Below, in pieces: positions 1-6,403 of a stretch of 9,420 bases of DNA; position 1 is the first letter of the stretch, and the number at the start of each line of letters is the position of its first letter. The notes under the pieces were generated by a model, which saw only the letters and a program-made list of their open reading frames with translations, did no database searches and was not told the DNA's origin. Source of the stretch: Bacillota bacterium (GTDB lineage: Bacteria > Bacillota > Clostridia > Lachnospirales > Anaerotignaceae); assembly GCA_023413275.1 (NCBI GenBank), contig JAEZPX010000015.1, positions 1 through 9,420 on the forward strand, in the 5' to 3' direction. Made by a program: the position numbers and the translations under genes.

Positions 1-1
1 G

Positions 2-328
2 GTTATTTCCAGGGAAAGTGTTGTCACAGCAATGGACGCCATTCAAGACCCCGTTTCGTTATATGAACCCGTTTATCACGATGGTGGCGATACCTTGTTT
101 GTCATGGATCAAGTGAGTGATGAGAAAAACGGAGATAAGCTATGGCTTGAAAACCTTTCATTAAGCGAAGCAATGCACCATCTTTCTGACCGTGAAAAGA
201 GAATCGTATCTCTGCGTTTTTTTGAAGGAAAAACACAAACAGAAGTGAGCACCGAAATTGGTATCAGCCAAGCACAAGTAAGTCGTTTAGAAAAAAGTGC
301 ATTAAAGCATATGCAAAAATATGTATAA
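2..328 (+). CDS. sigG: RNA polymerase sigma factor SigG, C-terminal part (5' truncated by window edge)
   Basis: Late forespore-specific sigma factor that directs RNA polymerase to spore maturation genes after engulfment. The reading frame is open from base 2, so this is the last 108 or so codons of a protein usually about 255-260 residues long; regions 1-3 lie outside the window. The visible part carries the SigG-like linker AIQDPVSLYEP followed by HDGGD and VMDQVSDEKN, then a region 4 helix-turn-helix with LSDREKRIVSLRFFEGKTQ and EIGISQAQVSRLEK, which binds the -35 element. I prefer SigG to the paralogue SigF because the AIQDPVSL and GGD...VMDQ(V)SDEKN segments match SigG as I remember it, whereas SigF diverges here. 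An internal ATG at 32 exists but is not the true start, since homology continues upstream of it. The gene implies an endospore-forming host. Confidence 0.93.
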   Translation, partial: VISRESVVTAMDAIQDPVSLYEPVYHDGGDTLFVMDQVSDEKNGDKLWLENLSLSEAMHHLSDREKRIVSLRFFEGKTQTEVSTEIGISQAQVSRLEKSALKHMQKYV

Positions 329-333
329 TTCAA

Positions 334-362
334 TGGACAACCCTTTTAATATCATGTAAAAT
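334..362 (+). promoter_or_regulatory. Sigma-A-type promoter for the isochorismatase-family gene
   Basis: A TGGACA -35 box (334-339) and a TAAAAT -10 box (357-362) are separated by exactly 17 bp. Each box matches five of six consensus bases. Transcription would start near 369, giving a leader of about 80 nt before the gene at 452. It begins 6 bp after the sigG stop, so the downstream gene is probably not dependent on sigG transcription. Both boxes are read directly from the sequence; activity is inferred. Confidence 0.55.
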
Positions 363-451
363 GTAGGTAAAATGCGTCTTGCTGGGGATTTTTGAAACAA
401 TCCTTGTGCATTCGCTTACCCACATAACATTGATATTAGGAGGAAAAGTAG

Positions 452-994
452 ATGAGAATATTAGCGGAAGATACAGCTGCATTGTTTATTGATTTTCAGG
501 AAAAATTGGTTCCGGTTATCCACCAAAATGCAGAAATAGTTAAAAAAGCAGTGGTGTTGGCACAGGGTTTGAATGAAATTGGAGTGCCCTTTGCAGTGTC
601 CCAGCAATACACCAAAGGGTTGGGAGAAACTGTTCCTGAATTCACCAGTGTAATAGAGTCTTTTCAGTATATGGAAAAACACACTTTTAGTTGTTTCGAA
701 TGTGAAGAAATTGCAAATTGGGTGAAAGCACAAAACAAAAAAACAATTTTGATTTGTGGTGTGGAAGCGCATATTTGTGTGTTGCAAACTGTTCTTGACC
801 TTCTGGGTGATGGCTACCGTGTATTTGTTGTTGCGGATTGTGTTGGTTCCAGAAGTCCTTATGATAAGGAAATTGGGCTGGAAAGAATGAAGGCAGAAGG
901 TGCCATTTTAACAACATGCGAAGCAGCCTTGTTTGAATTAACCGGAGGTGCTAAATCTCCACATTTTAAAGTGATTTCAAAATTAGTAAAATAA
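452..994 (+). CDS. Isochorismatase-family cysteine hydrolase
   Basis: A 180-residue single-domain member of the isochorismatase-like cysteine hydrolase superfamily, which includes nicotinamidases, ureidoacrylate hydrolases and YcaC-type proteins. The family triad is visible: Asp14 in LFIDFQEKL, Lys76 in MEKHTFSCF, and the nucleophile Cys109 in CGVEAHICVLQT. VAxDCVGSR follows at about residue 127, as expected for the fold. Length is normal and no signal peptide is seen, so the protein is cytoplasmic. The ATG start is supported by TAGGAGG at 437-443, 8 nt upstream. It appears monocistronic, with its own promoter and a terminator. The physiological substrate cannot be told from sequence; the compact size and lack of other domains fit the uncharacterised YcaC-like branch better than EntB-type isochorismatase with its carrier domain. 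Family assignment is firm, function is not. Confidence 0.88.
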   Translation: MRILAEDTAALFIDFQEKLVPVIHQNAEIVKKAVVLAQGLNEIGVPFAVSQQYTKGLGETVPEFTSVIESFQYMEKHTFSCFECEEIANWVKAQNKKTILICGVEAHICVLQTVLDLLGDGYRVFVVADCVGSRSPYDKEIGLERMKAEGAILTTCEAALFELTGGAKSPHFKVISKLVK

Positions 995-1011
995 TAGCTT
1001 TGGCAAAATTA

Positions 1012-1047
1012 AGCGGCCGGGCAATGGGCCTGTGCCGCTGATTTTTA
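1012..1047 (+). terminator. Probable intrinsic terminator of the isochorismatase-family gene
   Basis: AGCGGC (1012-1017) pairs with GCCGCT (1034-1039), with a possible inner GGC/GCC pair (1020-1022 with 1028-1030), and the stem is followed within two bases by TTTTTATT. It lies 18 bp after the stop codon at 994. The stem is GC-rich in an AT-rich surrounding, which supports a real terminator, though the imperfect inner pairing lowers certainty. Confidence 0.6.
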
Positions 1048-1205
1048 TTGGTTTCTAAAAAAGAAAATTCTTCCTATTTATATACACCAAGATGAACATA
1101 ATAGGAACGTAAGAATTTTTCTAATAGAGATTGTGCAGATAATCTAAATTTTCCAATGGCAGAATATAAAGAAGCCATTACATTGCTAAGGCTTTTAAAA
1201 TAAAG
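1048..1205. other. Gene-free AT-rich spacer
   Basis: No supportable gene is seen here. One plus-strand frame is open from 1105 to a TAA at 1201-1203 and reads like protein near its end (ATG at 1156, then AEYKEAITLLRLLK), but there is no ribosome binding site before the ATG and the frame is closed by TAG at 1102. It may be a gene remnant or chance. A weak promoter-like pair, TTGCTA (1183-1188) and TACTAG (1206-1211) with a 17-bp spacer, ends this stretch just before the tandem hairpins. Confidence 0.4.
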
Positions 1206-1289
1206 TACTAGAGGTTCCCATGGTTATTCCCACGGAGTAAATCATGGTTTTCTTGAGTTTCTTCTGTCTTTTGGCAGAAGTGTCTTTTT
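1206..1289 (+). ncRNA. Tandem-hairpin element: candidate small RNA or leader attenuator
   Basis: Two stem-loops lie in series on the plus strand. The first spans 1218-1247: CCATG (1218-1222) pairs with CATGG (1243-1247), and TTATTCC (1224-1230) pairs with GGAGTAA (1234-1240) around a CAC loop, with one bulged A at 1241. It is followed by TTTTCTT. The second spans 1261-1280: CTTCTGTC pairs with GGCAGAAG around TTTT, followed by TGTCTTTTT, a classic intrinsic terminator. No known gene lies directly upstream, so the pair either ends a short RNA starting near 1210 or attenuates the DUF5662-mnmA transcript that begins about 100 nt further on. I do not recognise a known riboswitch or RNA family. 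Structure is seen; function is inferred. Confidence 0.4.
1261..1289 (+). terminator. Intrinsic terminator (second hairpin of the tandem element)
   Basis: The stem CTTCTGTC (1261-1268) with GGCAGAAG (1273-1280) has one T-G wobble and a TTTT loop, followed by TGTC and then TTTTT at 1284-1288. It acts on plus-strand transcription only. What it terminates is unclear, because the upstream gene already has a terminator at 1012-1047. Confidence 0.55.
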
Positions 1290-1346
1290 GTGCAGTACAC
1301 AATAAATTTTACATATTTCTTTTTTATTTTAATTTCAAATAAGGTT

Positions 1347-1373
1347 AGAGCTTTACAATTAATCACAAGCTCT
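1347..1373 (+). promoter_or_regulatory. Inverted repeat just upstream of the DUF5662 ribosome binding site
   Basis: AGAGCTT (1347-1353) and AAGCTCT (1367-1373) form a perfect 7-bp inverted repeat with a 13-base loop. It ends 6 nt before GGAGG (1380-1384), the ribosome binding site of the gene at 1391. It could be a leader stem-loop or a repressor site. No T-tract follows, so it is not a terminator. I could not find a convincing sigma-A promoter between 1290 and 1346; TTTACA at 1308-1313 lacks a good -10 partner. Confidence 0.3.
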
Positions 1374-1390
1374 ATATATGGAGGTATAAA

Positions 1391-1981
1391 ATGAAAGCAC
1401 TGGAGCACCTGAAAACAATTACGCACCACAGATACTTAGTTCGACAACACTGTTTTCGAGTGGGGCTTTATTGGCAGGGATTGACCCATGATCTTTCTAA
1501 GTTTTCACCTACTGAGTTTTTAGTAGGCGCAAAGTATTTTCAAGGAGATCGTAGTCCTAACAATGCCGAACGGGAGGATAAAGGCTATTCCAGTTCATGG
1601 CTGCATCATAAAGGGAGAAATAAACATCACTTTGAATATTGGATTGATTACAGCAGAGGCCAAGAGCGTCTGTTGGGCGGAATGAAAATGCCTGTCCGTT
1701 TTGTGGCAGAAATGTTCATGGATCGGATTGCCGCCTGCAAGACCTATCAAAAAGACAAATATTCAGATGCAAGCCCTTGGAAATATCATTTGCAAAGTCG
1801 TCTTGTTCATGAGATTATGCACAAGGATTCCCTACGGCTGTTGGAGCACTTTTTGAAAATGCTTGCAGAATGTGGCGAGGATGTCACTTTTGCATATGTA
1901 AAAAAATACTTAAAGCATGAAAGAAAACGTGCGAGAAAGCAATTTATAGAGAATCATATAAGGGGGAAAAAGGAAAAGTGA
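1391..1981 (+). CDS. DUF5662-family protein (HD-like histidine pattern), coupled to mnmA
   Basis: A 196-residue soluble protein that I recognise as the DUF5662 type found mainly in Clostridia; no biochemical function is established that I know of. The ATG follows GGAGG at 1380-1384. Conserved-looking positions are clustered: TITHHRYLVRQHCFRVGLYWQGLTHDLSKFSPTEF in the first 45 residues (His12, His20, His33-Asp34), LHHKGRNKHH (His72, His73, His79, His80) and FMDRIAAC (Asp111). This order of H...HD...H...H...D resembles HD-domain metal-dependent phosphohydrolases, so a metal-binding hydrolase is possible, but that is inference. The C-terminus is strongly basic (KKYLKHERKRARKQF...RGKKEK), which might suit RNA binding. 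Its stop overlaps the mnmA GTG start by 4 bases, so translation is likely coupled. Confidence 0.8.
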   Translation: MKALEHLKTITHHRYLVRQHCFRVGLYWQGLTHDLSKFSPTEFLVGAKYFQGDRSPNNAEREDKGYSSSWLHHKGRNKHHFEYWIDYSRGQERLLGGMKMPVRFVAEMFMDRIAACKTYQKDKYSDASPWKYHLQSRLVHEIMHKDSLRLLEHFLKMLAECGEDVTFAYVKKYLKHERKRARKQFIENHIRGKKEK

Positions 1982-3030
1982 ATCGTAAAAAAGTAATTGT
2001 AGGGCTCTCCGGTGGCGTAGACAGTACAGTTTGCGCTTACTTACTGAAGCAACAGGGTTATGATGTCATTGGCGTTACTATGGATTTATGGCCTGGAGAA
2101 AATGGCGCACAAGCAATTCAAGATGCAAAGATGGTTGCTGATAAAATAGGAATCCCCCACTTTGTTTTAGATTTCAGAAAAGAATTTAAAGAAAATGTAG
2201 TGGATGATTTTATTCGTCGGTATTTTCATGGACTCACGCCAAATCCCTGTGTGGTATGCAACCGATTTATTAAGGGCGAAGCTCTTTTGCAAAAAGCACA
2301 TGAGCATGGTGCCCAATATATTGCTACAGGACACTATGCTAAAGTGGAGAAGCATCCAAAAACAGGGCGCTACGCCATTCGTAATTCTGAAACAGCGGAA
2401 AAAGACCAAACCTATGCATTATACCGCCTCACACAGGATCAATTAGAAGCAATGCTTTTACCCATCGGTGACTATACAAAAGATGAGGTAAGAAAAATTG
2501 CCCAACAGATTGATGGCTTTATTGCAAAAAAAGGAGATAGTCAGGATATTTGTTTTATTCCCGATGGAGATTATGCGGCCTTTATTATTAATGAGAGTGG
2601 TAATAGCGGCAAATCCGGCAGCTTCGTTGATACAGAGGGAAATGTTTTGGGAAAGCACAAGGGAATTATTCATTACACCGTAGGTCAGCGAAAAGGCCTA
2701 GGCCTTGCTTTTGGAAAACCGATGTACGTTTATGCAGTTGATCCAAAACAAAACCAAGTTGTTTTATGTGAAAATAACTCATTGTTTCAAAAAACCCTTC
2801 GTGTTGGGGAGCTGTCCCATATGGCACTGGAAAAATTTGAGGATGGCATGCGATTGCAAGGCAAAATTCGTTATGGGAATAAAATGGGTTGGTGTACCGT
2901 GAGAATGGTAGATACAGATATACTTGAATGCATTTTTGATGAGCCCCAACGAGCGATTACGCCCGGGCAATCTCTTGTTTTGTATGATGGAGAATATGTA
3001 GCCGGTGGTGGAATCATCCTCCCTTTTTGA
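1978..3030 (+). CDS. mnmA: tRNA-specific 2-thiouridylase MnmA
   Basis: Forms 2-thiouridine at wobble position 34 of tRNAs for Lys, Glu and Gln, using ATP to adenylate U34 and a cysteine persulfide as sulfur carrier. The 350-residue length is normal. The N-terminal PP-loop SGGVDS is at residues 11-16. The two catalytic cysteines are Cys94 in TPNPCVVCNR and Cys192 in GDSQDICFIPDG. ATGHYAK (116-122), KDQTYALYRL (142-151) and YTVGQRKGLG, with a C-terminal beta-barrel region ending in QRAITPGQSLVLYDG, complete the family pattern. The start is GTG at 1978, inside the end of the DUF5662 gene; an AAGGAAAA stretch and AGGGGG lie just before it, and the next residues KKVIVGLSGG match the usual N-terminus. 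No cysteine desulfurase gene is adjacent, so the sulfur donor must be encoded elsewhere. Confidence 0.96.
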   Translation: MNRKKVIVGLSGGVDSTVCAYLLKQQGYDVIGVTMDLWPGENGAQAIQDAKMVADKIGIPHFVLDFRKEFKENVVDDFIRRYFHGLTPNPCVVCNRFIKGEALLQKAHEHGAQYIATGHYAKVEKHPKTGRYAIRNSETAEKDQTYALYRLTQDQLEAMLLPIGDYTKDEVRKIAQQIDGFIAKKGDSQDICFIPDGDYAAFIINESGNSGKSGSFVDTEGNVLGKHKGIIHYTVGQRKGLGLAFGKPMYVYAVDPKQNQVVLCENNSLFQKTLRVGELSHMALEKFEDGMRLQGKIRYGNKMGWCTVRMVDTDILECIFDEPQRAITPGQSLVLYDGEYVAGGGIILPF

Positions 3031-3115
3031 AAATGAACATATCAGCAAAAGTTTACAGGATTTTTACTTAAATTTCATATAGTTGCACAAAATGTGAAAA
3101 GCAGATAAAAGTTGA

Positions 3116-3144
3116 TTGCGACAGTTGTCACGTTATGTTATGAT
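3116..3144 (+). promoter_or_regulatory. Extended -10 promoter of the phosphate transporter gene
   Basis: TTGCGA (-35, 3116-3121) is followed after 17 bp by TATGAT (-10, 3139-3144), which is preceded by TGT and so forms an extended -10. Transcription would begin near 3151, giving a leader of about 48 nt. Most of the promoter lies inside an inverted repeat at 3121-3150, listed separately. Confidence 0.6.
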
Positions 3145-3150
3145 AACTGT
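3121..3150. promoter_or_regulatory. Operator-like dyad overlapping the transporter promoter (or mnmA terminator)
   Basis: ACAGTTGTCA (3121-3130) and TGATAACTGT (3141-3150) are inverted copies matching at nine of ten positions, with a 10-bp spacer, so the half-site centres are 20 bp apart, about two helical turns. The dyad covers the promoter spacer and the whole -10 box, an arrangement typical of a repressor site. As RNA the same sequence could form a 10-bp stem followed by GGCG and TTTTTT (3155-3160), so a terminator for mnmA is the rival reading. The four bases between stem and T-tract make that less ideal. Confidence 0.4.
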
Positions 3151-3198
3151 GGCGTTTTTTGCAGGTGTTACTACTAGATACTTTTATTGGAGGAAGAA

Positions 3199-4884
3199 AT
3201 GGATTACGTAAATATAATCATCCCATTTATTGGTGGGCTCGCCATGTTTATCTTTGGTATGAACTATATGGCACAAGGATTACAGAATGCAGCCGGCACA
3301 AAGATGAAGTCAATTCTGGAAGCTTTAACCCAAAATAAAGTGATGGGTATCGGCTTGGGTGCACTTGTTACTGCTATTGTTCAAAGCTCATCCGCAACAA
3401 CTGTTATGGTTGTAGGTTTTGTAAATGCAGGCCTGATGAACTTAACACAAGCCATGAGTGTTATTATGGGTGCCAATATTGGTACTACAGTAACAGGCTG
3501 GTTGGTTTCAAGCTCAGAATGGGCAGAAATGTTCAGCCCCGCCACTATGGCTCCTCTGGCAGTCATGATTGGTGTTATTTTGCAAATTAGCGGAAAAAAA
3601 ATGAAGCACAGAGAAATCGCTTCCATTATCATCGGTTTTGGTATTTTATTTATTGGTATGCAATCTATGTCCGAAAGCGTTTCTCCCCTTCGGGAATCCC
3701 AAGTTTTTAAAAATGCTTTTGTAACATTAGGTCAGAATCCAATGCTTGGCATTTTAGTTGGTGCAGGTGTTACTGCCATCATTCAGAGCTCCTCCGCTTC
3801 TCAGGGTATTTTGCTCTCACTTGCGGCAACAGGCTTAGTACCCATAAATGCTGCTGTTTTTATTATCATGGGTCAGAATATCGGCACTTGCGTTACTGCA
3901 TTAATCAGTGGTATTGGTGCAGGTAAAAATGCAAAATGTGTTGGTTATATGCATTTGATGTTTAATATTATTGGTACTATTTTGTTTAGTATTATTGCAA
4001 TGATTTACTTCTCATCAGCAAGTCCCGAGATTGGGTTAGGAATTATTTCACAAACGCAAATCAGTGCAATCCATACCGCTTTTAATATCGGCACAACATT
4101 ATTGATCTTCCCAATTTCAGGTTGGATCATCCGTATTGCCATGAAGCTCAACGGTGTTACAGAATCTACAACAGGGGATGAAGGTCAGCTCCTTCATTTG
4201 GACAAACGTATGCTCCAAACACCAAGCCTTGCAGTAGAAGGTGCAAAAAAGGAAACCATCCGTTTGGGACGCATTGCAAGAGAAAATCTCCAATGCGCAC
4301 TGGATGCACTACATGATGCTTCACCAGAAAGATTTGAAGAAGTAAAGCAGCGAGAATCTGTGGTTGACAGAGTTTGTGATGGTATTTCAGAATATCTGAT
4401 TAAGCTTTGCACATTACGAATCAGTGATCGTGAAAATCAAATTGTAACCTCTCTTTTAAATACTATCAGTGATATGGAGCGTGTTGGTGATCATGCAGAA
4501 AACATTGCCGAGCTGGCAGAAGAAATGAAGCATGAAGATTTGAGCTTTACTCATACCGCTATGGAAGATTTAGAAGAAATGATTCATGCTGCCCTTTCAA
4601 GCTATGACAATGCATTAAAGGCTTTAGAAAATGATGACATTGCATCAGCTGCTAAAACTGCCGTTTATGAAGAGCAGGTTGATGAATTAGAAAAAAGATT
4701 ACGTGCAGGTCATATTGAAAGACTTACCAATGCCGCATGTAATGTAAATGCGGGTATTCATTATCTTGAAGTACTTGCAAATTTGGAACGTATCTCTGAT
4801 CACGCCATGAATATTTCACAGGTGGTTCTAAATGAACACAGATATAACAGAAAAATGAATGAAGAAGGCGCAATGCCAATATAA
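3199..4884 (+). CDS. Na+/phosphate cotransporter family protein with C-terminal PhoU-like domain
   Basis: A 561-residue membrane protein of the NptA/YjbB type (phosphate:Na+ symporter family), predicted to move inorganic phosphate across the cytoplasmic membrane coupled to sodium. Two repeated transport units are visible, each with the signature QSSS: QSSSATT at 62-68 and QSSSASQ at 196-202, each followed by a GxNIGT motif (GANIGTT and GQNIGTC). About eight hydrophobic segments fill residues 1-315. The rest, from about 335, is a soluble helical PhoU-like domain with its two metal-binding motifs, DMERVGDHAENI (425-436) and LERISDHAMNI (Glu530, Asp534). I place the start at ATG 3199, 5 nt after GGAGG (3189-3193); an in-frame TTG at 3187 would overlap that site and is unlikely. 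It appears monocistronic, with its own promoter and a strong terminator. Direction of transport in vivo cannot be read from sequence. Confidence 0.92.
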   Translation: MDYVNIIIPFIGGLAMFIFGMNYMAQGLQNAAGTKMKSILEALTQNKVMGIGLGALVTAIVQSSSATTVMVVGFVNAGLMNLTQAMSVIMGANIGTTVTGWLVSSSEWAEMFSPATMAPLAVMIGVILQISGKKMKHREIASIIIGFGILFIGMQSMSESVSPLRESQVFKNAFVTLGQNPMLGILVGAGVTAIIQSSSASQGILLSLAATGLVPINAAVFIIMGQNIGTCVTALISGIGAGKNAKCVGYMHLMFNIIGTILFSIIAMIYFSSASPEIGLGIISQTQISAIHTAFNIGTTLLIFPISGWIIRIAMKLNGVTESTTGDEGQLLHLDKRMLQTPSLAVEGAKKETIRLGRIARENLQCALDALHDASPERFEEVKQRESVVDRVCDGISEYLIKLCTLRISDRENQIVTSLLNTISDMERVGDHAENIAELAEEMKHEDLSFTHTAMEDLEEMIHAALSSYDNALKALENDDIASAAKTAVYEEQVDELEKRLRAGHIERLTNAACNVNAGIHYLEVLANLERISDHAMNISQVVLNEHRYNRKMNEEGAMPI

Positions 4885-4934
4885 TGCATAAAAAAAGAAG
4901 CCAATTTGGCTTCTTTTTTTATGCATTATATTGG
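4876..4934. terminator. Bidirectional terminator within a perfect inverted repeat with 28-bp arms
   Basis: The core GAAGCCA-ATT-TGGCTTC (4897-4913) is flanked by A7 on the left and T7 on the right, so it can terminate transcription from both strands. It sits between the convergent phosphate transporter and aspartate kinase genes. The pairing does not stop at the A/T tracts: every base from 4876 to 4903 is complementary to 4934 to 4907 around a centre at 4905, giving perfect 28-bp arms. The left arm includes the last two sense codons and the stop codon of the transporter gene. Confidence 0.92.
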
Positions 4935-4986
4935 TCTATTTAATTATAATCATATACCACTAAAGCAATTGTGCTATTTACCAAAA

Positions 4987-6294
4987 TCAAAGAAACTCCT
5001 CATAAATTGCACAAATTGCATCTTCCATTTCTGTCTCTGTAACACCTACCCAAGTACTTAGCTCACCGCTACCTTGGTTAATCATAACAACATCAATATT
5101 CTGCCGCTGTAAGGCTCTGTAAATTCGATTGACTGCAAGGCGATTATGTATAATCCCATATCCCACCAACACAATACCAGCGATATCCGGCTGTACTGTG
5201 ATCGAAAATGGTATATTGTTTTTTCTAATTTCACTCTCAAAAGCCTGTTGCCTTTCAATAAACTGTTTGGCCTCCACAAGCAAACAAATGCAATGGGCAC
5301 CTGATGGGAGATATTGAAATTTTATGCCATACTTCTTCGCAGTGCGTAAAACCTCTTGCACAAATGACCATGTGTGGTCAGGTTCCTCCTTCTCAATTAC
5401 CAAAAGGCTGAAACCCTTCTTCCCTGAAACACCGGCAAATATAGCAAAATCTTCTCGTTGTAAAGCGCTACACGTAATCATGGTCCCCGGGTGTTGGGGC
5501 AAATTGGTATTTCGAATATTTGTGGGAATTCCTGCACTGCTTACTGGATACACACAGTCCTCATGAAGCACTGTTGCCCCCGCACAACAAAGCTCATGCA
5601 TTTCGTGATACGTAATATGGCTGATTGGTCGTGGATTGGTAACGATACGAGGGTCAGCCATAAGAAATCCCGAAACATCAGTCCAATTTTCATATAGTTC
5701 TGCTTGGGCAGCACGAGCAACAATGGCTCCAGTAATATCACTTCCACCACGAGAAAAGGCACAAATGCTTCCGTCAGGGTTGCTTCCATAAAAACCGGGT
5801 ATCACAGCCTTTTCTACCGATGCCAATCTTTGCTTCAATACATTGTTGGTCTTTTCAGCATCGAAAGCACCCTGTTCGTCAAAGAAAATAACCTCCGCCG
5901 CATCTATAAACGCAAAGCCCAAGTAATTTGCCAAAAGCAGTCCATTTAAAAATTCCCCTCTACTGGCAAAATAATCTGCCGAAGCTCCGCCTTCCATATG
6001 CTGTTGAATTTCCTGAAAATAGGTCTTTAGCTCCAACGATAAATGGAGCGCCTTGGCAATATCATAATATCTCTGTTGTATTTCCTCAAAGGTTTTTTGA
6101 AAGGACTCCCCTGCATTTCGCTGACTATGACAGAGATAAAGAAGGTCAGTTATCTTTTCGTCTTTATCAAATCTACGGCCGGGCGCACTGGGAACGATAA
6201 GCATTCGGCGGCTGTCTGCGAAAACAATGTCTTTTACTTTTTGAAACTGTGCTGCATCTGCAAGCGAACTGCCACCGAATTTTGCTACAATCAT
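4987..6294 (-). CDS. Aspartate kinase
   Basis: Phosphorylates L-aspartate to aspartyl-4-phosphate, first step towards aspartate semialdehyde and the lysine, threonine and methionine families. The 435 residues carry an amino-acid kinase domain: KFGGSS (5-10), ASRGEF (110-115), FSRGGSDITGA (180-190), YENWTDVSGF (201-210) and DPRIV (214-218), then YHEMHELCCAGATVLHE. A regulatory region with two ACT-type segments follows from about residue 300, ending in VVMINQGSGELSTWVGV. I start at ATG 6294 because homology begins at IVAKFGG and AAGGGGG (6304-6310) precedes it; the frame is open to an ATG at 6393, but those 33 extra codons look like leader and have a poor ribosome site. It is the last gene of the polyamine cluster, 180 bp after the decarboxylase, and I infer that it feeds that pathway. 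No lysine riboswitch is recognisable in the gap. Confidence 0.93.
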   Translation of the reverse strand: MIVAKFGGSSLADAAQFQKVKDIVFADSRRMLIVPSAPGRRFDKDEKITDLLYLCHSQRNAGESFQKTFEEIQQRYYDIAKALHLSLELKTYFQEIQQHMEGGASADYFASRGEFLNGLLLANYLGFAFIDAAEVIFFDEQGAFDAEKTNNVLKQRLASVEKAVIPGFYGSNPDGSICAFSRGGSDITGAIVARAAQAELYENWTDVSGFLMADPRIVTNPRPISHITYHEMHELCCAGATVLHEDCVYPVSSAGIPTNIRNTNLPQHPGTMITCSALQREDFAIFAGVSGKKGFSLLVIEKEEPDHTWSFVQEVLRTAKKYGIKFQYLPSGAHCICLLVEAKQFIERQQAFESEIRKNNIPFSITVQPDIAGIVLVGYGIIHNRLAVNRIYRALQRQNIDVVMINQGSGELSTWVGVTETEMEDAICAIYEEFL

Positions 6295-6318
6295 CCTAAT
6301 TTTCCCCCTTACCACTGG

Positions 6319-6341
6319 GCAGAGAGTGAATCCCCCTCTGC
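6319..6341 (-). promoter_or_regulatory. Leader stem-loop before the aspartate kinase gene
   Basis: On the minus strand GCAGAG (6341-6336) pairs with CTCTGC (6324-6319) around an 11-base loop, ending about 9 nt before the AAGGGGG ribosome site (6310-6304). No T-tract follows, so it is not a terminator. It may tune translation or be chance; the stem is only 6 bp. Confidence 0.25.
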
Positions 6342-6375
6342 TTATTACAAGTGCCTTTTCTATAATTTCCAGCCC

Positions 6376-6403
6376 TATATATTGCTTTTTCATCCAATAA
6401 CAA
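6376..6403 (-). promoter_or_regulatory. Candidate internal promoter for aspartate kinase
   Basis: On the minus strand TTGTTA (6403-6398) and TATATA (6381-6376) are separated by 16 bp. Each box matches four of six consensus bases. Transcription would start near 6369, about 75 nt before the kinase ATG. It lies in the 180-bp gap, the only sizeable one in the cluster, where a secondary promoter would be plausible. Confidence 0.3.

Noticed and set aside
408..437. SigG- or SigF-type sporulation promoter in front of the isochorismatase-family gene
   Set aside because: CATTGATA only partly fits the forespore -10 pattern and lies almost on the ribosome site, leaving no room for a leader. A good sigma-A promoter is present upstream.
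1105..1203. Small open plus-strand frame with an internal ATG at 1156, ending in a protein-like segment
   Set aside because: It has no ribosome binding site and no start codon before 1156, and would encode only 15 residues from that ATG. It is more likely chance or a decayed remnant.
1206..1289. PreQ1 or guanidine riboswitch suggested by the AGAGGTTCC start of the tandem-hairpin element
   Set aside because: The following conserved core positions of those riboswitch classes, as I remember them, are absent; only a short 5' resemblance exists.
1208..1429. Minus-strand 73-codon frame across the DUF5662 leader
   Set aside because: It overlaps the tandem hairpins and the start of a well-supported plus-strand gene, has low-complexity composition and resembles no family I know.
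3187..3198. TTG start for the phosphate transporter at 3187
   Set aside because: The TTG codon overlaps the GGAGG ribosome site that is well placed for the ATG at 3199.
6295..6393. 33-codon N-terminal extension of aspartate kinase starting at 6393
   Set aside because: Family homology begins at the ATG at 6294, which has the better ribosome site. The extension contains a stem-loop and a possible promoter, fitting untranslated leader.
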